A stretch of 13,209 bases of DNA from an uncultured Bacilli bacterium. GTDB lineage: Bacteria > Bacillota_I > Bacilli_A > RFN20 > CAG-631. Shown here piece after piece: positions 7,150 through 13,209 of the stretch. The notes below the pieces were generated by a model. It searched no databases and was not told where the DNA came from. It was given only the letters and a program-made list of their open reading frames with translations. Both the position numbers and the translations under genes were made by a program. Every line of letters starts with the position of its first letter. Position 1 is the first letter of the stretch. The DNA is taken from positions 1-13,209 of the forward strand of contig CAKPXW010000039.1 of NCBI GenBank assembly GCA_934202505.1, read 5' to 3'.

Positions 7150-8583
7150 TTATCTTATTTCTAATAGATAGGCTTTACCACTATAATCATTTGTTTTAAA
7201 TTTTTTAGTAAGTTTATTATAATAAATTGTCATTTTATTATTTTTAATAATGATACTATTTGTAACATCTTCTCTTGAATTATCAATTAAATTAACAAGA
7301 TAGAATTTATTTTTAGTAATTTCTTCTTTAAAAGTTACTTTTAAAGTTTTGATATGATCAGAAAAAATAGCAATATTATCAACTAAAGATGAAATTTTAA
7401 CAGAAACATTTACTTTATAATCATTATCGTTTCCATAATTTAATCTTTTAAATGTTCCAATAGCATAATTGTTATTTAAATCTTTACAACATACAACATA
7501 TGGAATTTCTTTTAATGCTTTTACTTTTGGTAAAGAAGTATTTCTTGCAGCATAGCAAGGGCAAATTTGTTTTACAAGAGCATTAGTGACATTATCACAC
7601 CAGTATCCACCAAATTGGCAAGAATCTAAAAATGTTTCTTTAGAAGTTAAAATTTTAGTTCCAGCAAAGCAACTAGAAATTTTTCGATAATTAACATAAG
7701 CATATACTTCATTAGTTTTGTAGTTAAACATATTATTAGTAGGTTTTTTATCAAGTCTGGATATTTTATTTCTTTCAATGCCGACAGAACATCCTAATAC
7801 AGCAGCTAAATATAATTCATCTTCAGCATTAATAATACCTTTGCTTTTCTTTAATAAATAGATCAAACGTTCAAGAGTAGTAGTTGTAGATAATTCTTCA
7901 GTTACATCATAACTTCTAAAAACTTCAGAAAACTTAACTACTTTATCTATATAATCAATCATTTCATTATTCCATGGGAAAATATATTTTTTATCTTCAT
8001 CTTCACCATTGTTAAATCCGTTAACAGGATTAATGCACATAGCGTTTTCAATTATTAATTCAGGATAAATTTTTTTGCCTAAATTAACTAACATTTTTCT
8101 ATAAGCTACATCGTTACAATAAGTTCCCCAGTCAACTTTCCAATAAGATATTCCTGCATATTTTGACCATAATAATCTTTCCTTAAAAAAGTTTTTTAAA
8201 CCTTGAATTGATTTTTCATAGTCTTTGTCATATCCTTGAGCACAAACCCAAATGCCAACACCTTTCCAACCATAAGATTTAATTCTATCAACCATTTGTT
8301 TTAATTTTTCTTGAGGTGTACCTTTAAATGATGGAAAACGATCTTCTCTAATAATATGAGAAGCAAAAGGATATTTTTCTTTTACATTATAAGAATAAGG
8401 AACATCCCAACCATCATCTAAAACAAAATATAAAGAATCACGAAGCTCAGGATAAGCATTAACTATGCCATTTTTATTGTTAAAAATAGCTTCTTCATCT
8501 AAATAATCACGATTGCTTACTCTTTTTTTCTGACATAAAAAGTTTTGCGCTTGCCATGTACAATAGTAATCATATGTTTTCAT
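7150..8583 (-). CDS. Glycoside hydrolase, clan GH-D-like (alpha-galactosidase-like)
   Basis: A 477-residue protein with no signal peptide, so probably cytoplasmic. The N-terminal two-thirds reads like a (beta/alpha)8 barrel of the GH27/GH36 type: FVLDDGWD (53-60) matches the substrate-binding LDDGW strand, WKGVGIWVC (106-114) a barrel strand, YWKVDWG (147-153) carries the expected nucleophile D151 in a K-x-D context, and FRSYD (222-226) resembles the R-x-S-x-D acid/base motif with D226. The last 130 residues look like a C-terminal beta-sandwich (NYAIGTFKRLN, KAYLLEIR). These assignments are by motif only; the similarity elsewhere is low and substrate cannot be told. Start: ATG 8583 with AAAGGAG seven bases upstream; an upstream in-frame ATG at 8649 lacks a site and would overlap the promoter. 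The gene is monocistronic and convergent with the exporter. Confidence 0.75.
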   Translation of the reverse strand: MKTYDYYCTWQAQNFLCQKKRVSNRDYLDEEAIFNNKNGIVNAYPELRDSLYFVLDDGWDVPYSYNVKEKYPFASHIIREDRFPSFKGTPQEKLKQMVDRIKSYGWKGVGIWVCAQGYDKDYEKSIQGLKNFFKERLLWSKYAGISYWKVDWGTYCNDVAYRKMLVNLGKKIYPELIIENAMCINPVNGFNNGEDEDKKYIFPWNNEMIDYIDKVVKFSEVFRSYDVTEELSTTTTLERLIYLLKKSKGIINAEDELYLAAVLGCSVGIERNKISRLDKKPTNNMFNYKTNEVYAYVNYRKISSCFAGTKILTSKETFLDSCQFGGYWCDNVTNALVKQICPCYAARNTSLPKVKALKEIPYVVCCKDLNNNYAIGTFKRLNYGNDNDYKVNVSVKISSLVDNIAIFSDHIKTLKVTFKEEITKNKFYLVNLIDNSREDVTNSIIIKNNKMTIYYNKLTKKFKTNDYSGKAYLLEIR

Positions 8584-8590
8584 AATAATA

Positions 8591-8617
8591 CTCCTTTTAT
8601 TTAAGAAGATTTTAGCA
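8591..8617 (-). promoter_or_regulatory. Extended -10 promoter and ribosome binding site of the glycoside hydrolase gene
   Basis: On the minus strand TGCTAAAAT (8617-8609) is an extended -10 element and AAAGGAG (8597-8591) is a strong ribosome binding site seven bases before ATG 8583. The leader would be only about 20 bases. No good -35 is seen at 17 bases, which extended -10 promoters tolerate. Confidence 0.55.
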
Positions 8618-8656
8618 TAAATTTTAAATAAAATAATGCAAATAATCATTTTCCTA

Positions 8657-8685
8657 TTGCCTTTTATTTATAATAATAGTACTAT
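8657..8685 (+). promoter_or_regulatory. Promoter of the riboswitch-antiporter unit
   Basis: TTGCCT (8657-8662), exactly 17 bases, then TACTAT (8680-8685). The predicted transcription start near 8691 coincides with the first bases of the aptamer, which supports both the promoter and the riboswitch call. It diverges from the glycoside hydrolase promoter. Confidence 0.75.
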
Positions 8686-8689
8686 ATTT

Positions 8690-8747
8690 GCGGGAATGAT
8701 TGTCTCCCTTGTTTAAAACAAAACCGCGTAAGCTGATGACATCTATG
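8690..8747 (+). ncRNA. Fluoride riboswitch aptamer (crcB motif)
   Basis: The first RNA segment has the order of elements of the crcB motif. Stem GGGA (8692-8695) pairs with TCCC (8705-8708) around a nine-base loop starting ATG; an A-rich joiner leads to ACCGC (8723-8727), a tiny GC-GTAA-GC hairpin (8726-8733), and the conserved GCTGATGA (8732-8739) and TCTA (8742-8745). The loop GAT (8698-8700) can pair with ATC (8741-8743) as the expected pseudoknot, extended past one bulged T. Layout and conserved blocks agree with my memory of characterised fluoride aptamers, but the second stem is unusually short. Overlap with the following terminator implies that fluoride binding would allow transcription into the antiporter gene. 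Confidence 0.82.
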
Positions 8748-8774
8748 AATTTTTTCATAGTGCATCAGTTTTTT
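8733..8774 (+). terminator. Riboswitch expression-platform terminator
   Basis: CTGATG (8733-8738) and CTATGAA (8743-8749) pair with TTCATAG (8754-8760) and CATCAG (8763-8768) with a small internal loop, followed by TTTTTT (8769-8774). The 5' arm consists of the conserved 3' part of the aptamer, so aptamer folding and terminator folding exclude each other. A GGAGGAA ribosome binding site (8780-8786) comes after the terminator and is not sequestered, indicating control at transcription. Confidence 0.88.
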
Positions 8775-8791
8775 ATTTTGGAGGAAAGAGA

Positions 8792-9973
8792 ATGTTTTTA
8801 AGTTTAGCTTTGATTTTTATTTTAGGAATACTTGGTGGTTATTTATTTGAGAAAATAAAAATTCCTAAAATAATTTTTTATATTTTTTTAGGTATTCTTT
8901 TAGGACCATCTTTACTTAATGTTATCTCAACGAATTTATTAAACATATCAAGTTATTTAAGACAAATTGCTTTAGTTATTATTTTAACAAGATCTGGGCT
9001 TTCCTTAGATGTAAAAAAATTAAAAGAAATTGGAAGAAGTGCAATATTAATGTGTTTCTTGCCAGCAACTTTTGAAATAATAGGTGTTTGTATATTTGCA
9101 CCTATGATTTTAAATATTTCTATTCTTGAATCTTTATTACTTGGTAGTGTTTTAGCAGCTGTTTCACCTGCAATTGTAGTACCTAGAATGATAAAATTAC
9201 AAAATGAAGGCTATGGAAATAAAAATCATGTTTGTGAATTAATAATGGCAGGAGCTTCTTGTGATGACATCTATGTAATAGTATTATTTTATTCGTTTAA
9301 AAGTTTGCTGTCTTCTTCATCTTTTAGTTTTCAAAGTTTTTTACAAATACCTATTAGTATTATTATGGGAATAATTTGTGGAATAATATTTGCTATAGCT
9401 TTGATTTTTATTTTTAAAAAGCTTTCAATTTCCACTCCAATTAAGGTTGGATTATTATTAGGAATTTCTTTTCTTTTATTAGAACTCGAAACTTTATTAA
9501 AGCAATATATATATATTTCAGCATTACTAGCAATTATTGTTATAGGAATAATTATTTTGAAATTTTTACCTAATCAAGCTAAAGAAATCCAAAAGTCTTA
9601 TAATTCATTATGGAATAGCTTCGAACTGTTATTATTTTCCTTGGTTGGAATGGCCATTGATGCAAAATATGCTTTTTCTAAAGAAGGACTATTAATTCTG
9701 CTATTAATAATAGTAGCTTTATTATTTAGATCACTTGGAGTCATATGTTGTTTGATAGCTACCAAATTTTCTTTTAAAGAAAAATTATTTATTATATTTT
9801 CTTATCTTCCAAAAGCAACAGTTCAAGCATCAATTGGGGCAATTGCTTTAAATGAAGGATTAAGTTGTGGACCTATTATTTTAGTAGCAGCAGTAATATC
9901 CATTTTATTTACTGCGCCTCTTGGAGCAAGTTTAATGGACAATACTTATAAAAAATTATTAGTTAAAGAATAA
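8792..9973 (+). CDS. CPA-superfamily cation:proton antiporter under fluoride riboswitch control
   Basis: A 393-residue polytopic membrane protein, hydrophobic throughout with about 11-13 segments, beginning with a helix and the GYLFEKIKIP turn typical of Na+/H+ exchanger-domain proteins. Family landmarks: LGILLGPSLL (33-42), the unwound-helix region SAVSP-like AAVSPAIVVPRM (122-133), the double-Asp GASCDD (154-159, D158 and D159) that in NapA/NhaA-type carriers binds ion and protons, and LPKATVQASIG (339-349) with K341. The DD motif points to the electrogenic type. The length is that of the transport domain alone, without a C-terminal TrkA or RCK domain as in KefB/KefC. Its leader carries the fluoride aptamer and terminator, so a role in ion balance during fluoride entry (HF acidifies the cytoplasm) or in fluoride export is inferred. 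Strong ribosome binding site GGAGGAA just upstream. Confidence 0.9.
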   Translation: MFLSLALIFILGILGGYLFEKIKIPKIIFYIFLGILLGPSLLNVISTNLLNISSYLRQIALVIILTRSGLSLDVKKLKEIGRSAILMCFLPATFEIIGVCIFAPMILNISILESLLLGSVLAAVSPAIVVPRMIKLQNEGYGNKNHVCELIMAGASCDDIYVIVLFYSFKSLLSSSSFSFQSFLQIPISIIMGIICGIIFAIALIFIFKKLSISTPIKVGLLLGISFLLLELETLLKQYIYISALLAIIVIGIIILKFLPNQAKEIQKSYNSLWNSFELLLFSLVGMAIDAKYAFSKEGLLILLLIIVALLFRSLGVICCLIATKFSFKEKLFIIFSYLPKATVQASIGAIALNEGLSCGPIILVAAVISILFTAPLGASLMDNTYKKLLVKE

Positions 9974-9974
9974 T

Positions 9975-10000
9975 AAAAAGGAAGTTTGATCTTCCTTTTT
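9975..10000. terminator. Bidirectional terminator between the antiporter and potD
   Basis: AAAAAGGAAG (9975-9984) and CTTCCTTTTT (9991-10000) are perfect complements around TTTGAT. The T-run serves the plus-strand antiporter gene, and the complementary A-run gives U's for the minus-strand pot operon. The stem touches the potD stop codon (9999-10001). Confidence 0.88.
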
Positions 10001-11477
10001 ATTGTTTATTAAGATTACGTTTTTTTCTTGCACGTTTGCTTTGAAAACGTTTAACTTCAAAGAAAACAATTAGAGCAACTACTCCACCTAAAAATACAAA
10101 CATTACCCAAGAAATATTATTTCCTTTTACACGAATCCACATTTCGGTAACTTTATTATTTTGTGCTCCAAAATCTTTCATAACAGCAAGTCTTGAAATA
10201 GTATCTTCATCAGGATATTGAGCATATAATTGTCTATTAACTTCAGAAGTATGAATGATAAAAGAATCAATTGGATTACCATCTTCATCAACAATGTTTG
10301 TTCCTTTAAAGAAGTATGATAAGTCATATTCAGTAGTATTTTCAATATCATCAGCTTCATACCATTCTTGAACTAAATTCCAAATATCTTGTCCAGCAAT
10401 AGCAGAAGTATAACCGATAGCATTCATATTTTGGCTTGCAATGTCAGGATTGCATAAAAAGTTCATTAATTCTTGTGCAAGTTCAATATTTGCACCTTTT
10501 GGCATTACCCAACCATCAAACCAAATATTTGATCCTTCTTCAGGAATAGTATAATTTAAAATGAAATCTTCTTCTTCAGCTAAATCAAGAGAATATACAG
10601 CATCTCCAGACCAGCATAAATTGACATAGTAATTACCTTTAATTATATTTTCTTTTCCTGTATCAACTTCAAATTCATAAATGTTTTCTTTTGCTTTCTT
10701 TAAGTCAGCTTCTACAAGAGAAATAGTTTTATCATCACATCGATTCATTACATTTGTAATGATTTGATTGTATTCATCTCTAGTAATATTATGTTTTTCA
10801 TACATTTCTTTAGCAAAAAGAAGCTCTTCTTTGAAAATATGTAAAGTTGAAGTGATATATGTATCACGAATACTATCTTTTAAAGATGTTTGTTTTGCAT
10901 GATTTGTATCCCAAATTATATCCCAAGATGATACTTCATCAAAGGAGATTTTGCTAGGATCATACATAAATCCAACAGCTCCCCACATATATGGAACAGC
11001 ATATTCTTTAAATTTTACAGTTTCATTTGTAACATTATTTTTAGTTGTTAATTCATCAAAAACATTTTTAATATATGGTGAGCCATAATTATCATAGTTT
11101 TCAAATGATCTATTTACTTTTTCAAGCATATCATTTTGAATTAATTTATCAATCATATATTCAGAAGGGCAAACTAAATCATAAGATACTCCCCCAGCTT
11201 TTAATTGATTAAATAAATCTTCGTTTGTTTCATAAGTAGAATATTCTACTTTAACATTTTTATTTAAAACATTTTTACAATATTGTTCGAATTGTGTTAA
11301 AACACTTACTGTTCCTTCTTCTTCATTTGTTTCACAAATATAATCAGCACAGTTATAAACATTTAAAACTGTTACATTTTTAGAACTATTTGTGTTGCTA
11401 TTATTATTTCCACAACTAGTAATTGAAAAACAAATTGCAAAAATTGCACTTAAAGACACTAATTTATTATTTTTCAT
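9999..11477 (-). CDS. potD: Spermidine/putrescine-binding lipoprotein PotD with extra C-terminal membrane anchor
   Basis: Extracytoplasmic substrate-binding component of the polyamine ABC importer. Residues 1-22 form a lipoprotein signal peptide ending in ITSC, with C22 as the lipidation site. The rest follows the PotD/PotF fold: NVYNCADYI, AGGVSYDLVCPSEYMIDKL, EYAVPYMWGAVGFMYD, the ligand-contacting CWSGDAVYSL, and WFDGWVMPKGAN before the closing helices. A canonical PotD would end near the MWIRVKG at about 446-452; here a hydrophobic helix (about 457-475) and a very basic tail (476-492) follow, so the protein seems tethered at both ends. At 492 residues it is also about 140 longer than E. 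coli PotD. The GGGAGG ribosome binding site is encoded within the last codons of potC, and only two bases separate the two genes. Confidence 0.92.
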   Translation of the reverse strand: MKNNKLVSLSAIFAICFSITSCGNNNSNTNSSKNVTVLNVYNCADYICETNEEEGTVSVLTQFEQYCKNVLNKNVKVEYSTYETNEDLFNQLKAGGVSYDLVCPSEYMIDKLIQNDMLEKVNRSFENYDNYGSPYIKNVFDELTTKNNVTNETVKFKEYAVPYMWGAVGFMYDPSKISFDEVSSWDIIWDTNHAKQTSLKDSIRDTYITSTLHIFKEELLFAKEMYEKHNITRDEYNQIITNVMNRCDDKTISLVEADLKKAKENIYEFEVDTGKENIIKGNYYVNLCWSGDAVYSLDLAEEEDFILNYTIPEEGSNIWFDGWVMPKGANIELAQELMNFLCNPDIASQNMNAIGYTSAIAGQDIWNLVQEWYEADDIENTTEYDLSYFFKGTNIVDEDGNPIDSFIIHTSEVNRQLYAQYPDEDTISRLAVMKDFGAQNNKVTEMWIRVKGNNISWVMFVFLGGVVALIVFFEVKRFQSKRARKKRNLNKQ

Positions 11478-11479
11478 AA

Positions 11480-12304
11480 TTACCTCCCTAATGAATGATC
11501 AACATTCTTTTTATTTTTTCTTTTGCTAATAATTCCATATACTATTACACCAATAGCAATTAAAACAAAGATAATTGTTGTAAGTGATCTAAATTGTAAT
11601 GGAACACCAGCTTTAACCATTTTTTCATAGACAAATGTTGAAATTGTTTTATATGTTGTGTGAGAAGTATAAGCTGTAATAATATAATCATCAAGAGAAA
11701 GAGTTATTGAAAGTAAAAAGCCAGAAATTATTCCAGGCATTATTTCTGGAATTACAACTTTAATTAAAGCTTTTACTGGAGTTGCTCCAAGATCAAGAGC
11801 GGCTTCATATTCATTTGGATCCATTTGTTGAAGTTTTGGCATAACATTTAAAACAACAAATGGTATTGTTAAGACAACATGACCTATAAGTAAAGTTGCA
11901 AAATTTAATTCAAGTCCTAAAAATGCATATAAAATTCTTAAAGATAAGGCAGTAACAATTTCGGCGTTTACTATGGAAATATTAGCAATTCCATTTAAAG
12001 TACGTTTAACTTTTCTACTAGAATAGAATATTCCAATAGCTCCTAAAGTTCCAATTATTGTAGAAACTGCAGCAGCAGCTAAAGCAATTTCTATAGTGTG
12101 TAATACAGCCACCCATAAGCCTTTAGAATCAGGAATGGATAGATTAAATAAATCTTTATATAATTTTAAAGTAAATGGATGATAAACACCAATAGCAGGC
12201 CTATTTGTATTTTGAAATGAATAAATCATCAAAAGAAAAATAGGTAAATACATTAAAAGTAAAATAAAATAAATATATGCTTTTCCTAAAATCTTTTTTA
12301 CCAT
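11480..12304 (-). CDS. potC: Spermidine/putrescine ABC importer permease PotC
   Basis: A 274-residue inner permease of the polyamine importer with six expected membrane helices. The cytoplasmic EAA loop that docks on PotA is clear: EAALDLGATPVKALIKVVIP followed by EIMPGI, about residues 162-187. Another mark is SLDDYIITAYTS near 203-214, a conserved PotC/PotI block. The length is normal for the family. Start ATG at 12304 overlaps the end of potB by seven bases and is preceded by AGGTGG. Its 3' end carries the ribosome binding site for potD. Overlap on both sides indicates a tightly coupled operon potABCD. Confidence 0.95.
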   Translation of the reverse strand: MVKKILGKAYIYFILLLMYLPIFLLMIYSFQNTNRPAIGVYHPFTLKLYKDLFNLSIPDSKGLWVAVLHTIEIALAAAAVSTIIGTLGAIGIFYSSRKVKRTLNGIANISIVNAEIVTALSLRILYAFLGLELNFATLLIGHVVLTIPFVVLNVMPKLQQMDPNEYEAALDLGATPVKALIKVVIPEIMPGIISGFLLSITLSLDDYIITAYTSHTTYKTISTFVYEKMVKAGVPLQFRSLTTIIFVLIAIGVIVYGIISKRKNKKNVDHSLGR

Positions 12305-13101
12305 ACTTTTCCACCTGCTTTCTTTTCTTGAGATTTATTATTAGACATATTTGTATAACGCATAATAATAAATAATATTATTAATAGTACAATTGATGCA
12401 GCACTACCATAATTCCATTGGGCTTGTGAAAAATAAGAGTTTATTAAATCTCCCATAATTTGTAACTTACCATTTGAGAAAACATAAGAAATAACATATG
12501 AACACATAGTTGGCATAAATACCATAGTGGCTGCACTAATAATACCAGGCATAGACATAGGAATAATAGCTTTTATAAAAACATATGCTGGTTTTGCACC
12601 AAGATCACTTGCAGCTTCGATAACGCTTTTATCTAGTTTTAGCATTGTTGAATATAATGGCAATATTACAAATGGCAAATAATCATAGACCATAGCAATA
12701 ATAACACAAGTATACATACCAACAGTTGTTGATGGTTCAAGATTAATAAACTGCAATAATTCTTTTGTAGCGTTACTTCTAAGTACAAAGTTTATCCACA
12801 TAGGCATAATAAAGAAGTAGACTAATACTTTTGATTTATTTACTTTTCGATTGGCAAGTAAATAAGCAAGAGGATAACCTATCAGCAAACATAAAATAGT
12901 TGTGAGTAATGAAATAAATAACGAAACAACTAGAGTATTTAGGTTTGCTGAAGTGAAAACAGTTTTATAATTTTGTAATGTAAAATGCCAATTAGGCGTT
13001 GTGAATGAATATATAATAATTAATACAAGAGGACAAACTACAAAGGAAATAAGAAATAATGCGTAAGGAATAGCAAAATGTTTTCTACTTAACTTTATCA
13101 T
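12298..13101 (-). CDS. potB: Spermidine/putrescine ABC importer permease PotB
   Basis: A 267-residue permease partner of PotC. Six hydrophobic helices are visible, starting at FAIPYALFLISFVVCPLVLI. The EAA loop reads EAASDLGAKPAYVFIKAIIP then MSMPGI, about residues 161-186. The FVLRSNATKELL segment (105-116) and MVYDYLPFVILPLY (about 137-150) match conserved blocks of PotB/PotH permeases. The ATG at 13101 lies within the end of potA (17-base overlap), so translation is coupled. The C-terminal tail is short and basic. Confidence 0.95.
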   Translation of the reverse strand: MIKLSRKHFAIPYALFLISFVVCPLVLIIIYSFTTPNWHFTLQNYKTVFTSANLNTLVVSLFISLLTTILCLLIGYPLAYLLANRKVNKSKVLVYFFIMPMWINFVLRSNATKELLQFINLEPSTTVGMYTCVIIAMVYDYLPFVILPLYSTMLKLDKSVIEAASDLGAKPAYVFIKAIIPMSMPGIISAATMVFMPTMCSYVISYVFSNGKLQIMGDLINSYFSQAQWNYGSAASIVLLIILFIIMRYTNMSNNKSQEKKAGGKVW

Positions 13102-13209
13102 TATTATTTACCTTCAATTTCATTTTGATTTTTTCAGAAGGAATAATAATTCCTACGCGATCTGAAATATTATAAGTATATTCTGTATCAATTATATAAT
13201 CTTCTTTAT
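13085..13209 (-). CDS. potA: C-terminal end of PotA, polyamine ABC importer ATPase (5' part outside window)
   Basis: A minus-strand frame enters at the right edge and ends at TAG (13085-13087). It reads KEDYIIDTEYTYNISDRVGI followed by IIPSEKIKMKLKVNNNDKVK. The DRVGIIIPSEKIK block resembles the last strand of the TOBE domain at the C-terminus of PotA-type ATPases (VGL.I.PE.I). None of the ATPase motifs is in the window, so the name rests mainly on position directly before potB and on this short match. It overlaps potB by 17 bases. Confidence 0.75.
   Translation of the reverse strand, partial: KEDYIIDTEYTYNISDRVGIIIPSEKIKMKLKVNNNDKVK

Noticed and set aside
8584..8649. Upstream extension of the glycoside hydrolase (22 residues beginning MIICIILFKIYAKIF), which could look like a signal peptide
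   Set aside because: ATG 8583 has AAAGGAG at ideal distance, while ATG 8649 has none, and the extension covers the extended -10 promoter. The hydrophobic look is due to A/T-rich noncoding sequence.
8690..8790. Lithium/sodium (nhaA or DUF1646 motif) or c-di-AMP riboswitch, considered because the gene downstream is an ion antiporter
   Set aside because: The leader is too short for the c-di-AMP class, and the order ACCGC...GCTGATGA...TCTA with a nine-base loop on the first stem fits the crcB fluoride motif.
10178..10360. Minus-strand open frame of 60 codons
   Set aside because: Out-of-frame shadow within potD, without a ribosome binding site.
1..13209. CRISPR array, tRNA or rRNA genes, toxin-antitoxin or phage-defence systems
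   Set aside because: No regularly spaced repeats, no tRNA cloverleaf-like sequence and no matching protein signatures were seen; nearly all sequence is accounted for by the listed genes.

Overview
The window comes from a very AT-rich, low-GC Gram-positive-type genome (Bacillota, or a wall-less or gut Mycoplasmatota/Erysipelotrichia-like lineage). Evidence for this is the A/T-dominated codon use, strong AGGAGG-type ribosome binding sites, intrinsic terminators with T-runs, a lipobox-type substrate-binding protein and short operons with overlapping genes. UGA is used as a stop (end of the ABC ATPase and of tnpA), so the UGA=Trp code of Mycoplasma and Spiroplasma does not apply. The exact taxon cannot be fixed from the sequence.

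Layout. (1) 1-2126, minus: an IS66-family insertion sequence with tnpA (broken by an in-frame stop), tnpB and the first 424 codons of the tnpC transposase, which runs off the left edge. A plus-strand intrinsic terminator lies just outside its right end (2140-2166). (2) 2321-3619, plus: a cytoplasmic metal-dependent amidohydrolase of the imidazolonepropionase/prolidase-like group. (3) 3698-7095, plus: a two-gene MacB/LolD-FtsX-type ABC exporter (ATPase plus 900-residue permease), ending at a bidirectional terminator shared with the convergent gene. (4) 7150-8583, minus: a cytoplasmic glycoside hydrolase resembling clan GH-D (GH27/GH36 alpha-galactosidases). (5) 8657-9973, plus: promoter, a fluoride (crcB-motif) riboswitch with an overlapping intrinsic terminator, then a CPA-superfamily cation:proton antiporter. 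(6) 9975-13209, minus: a spermidine/putrescine ABC importer operon potA(partial)-potB-potC-potD, with overlapping or nearly abutting genes and a terminator shared with the antiporter.

How they work together. The potABCD operon is a complete polyamine uptake system, apart from most of potA lying off the right edge. The riboswitch and antiporter form a self-contained ion-stress unit: the 3' part of the aptamer is also the 5' arm of the terminator, so ligand binding should permit read-through into the antiporter gene. The ABC exporter and the amidohydrolase are adjacent but have separate promoter signals and no evident functional link. The most noteworthy items are the fluoride riboswitch driving a CPA antiporter rather than CrcB/Fluc or CLC-F, the PotD protein with an extra C-terminal membrane anchor, and the divergent GH-D-like enzyme. 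I found no wholly novel system; the riboswitch-antiporter unit is the best candidate for follow-up.
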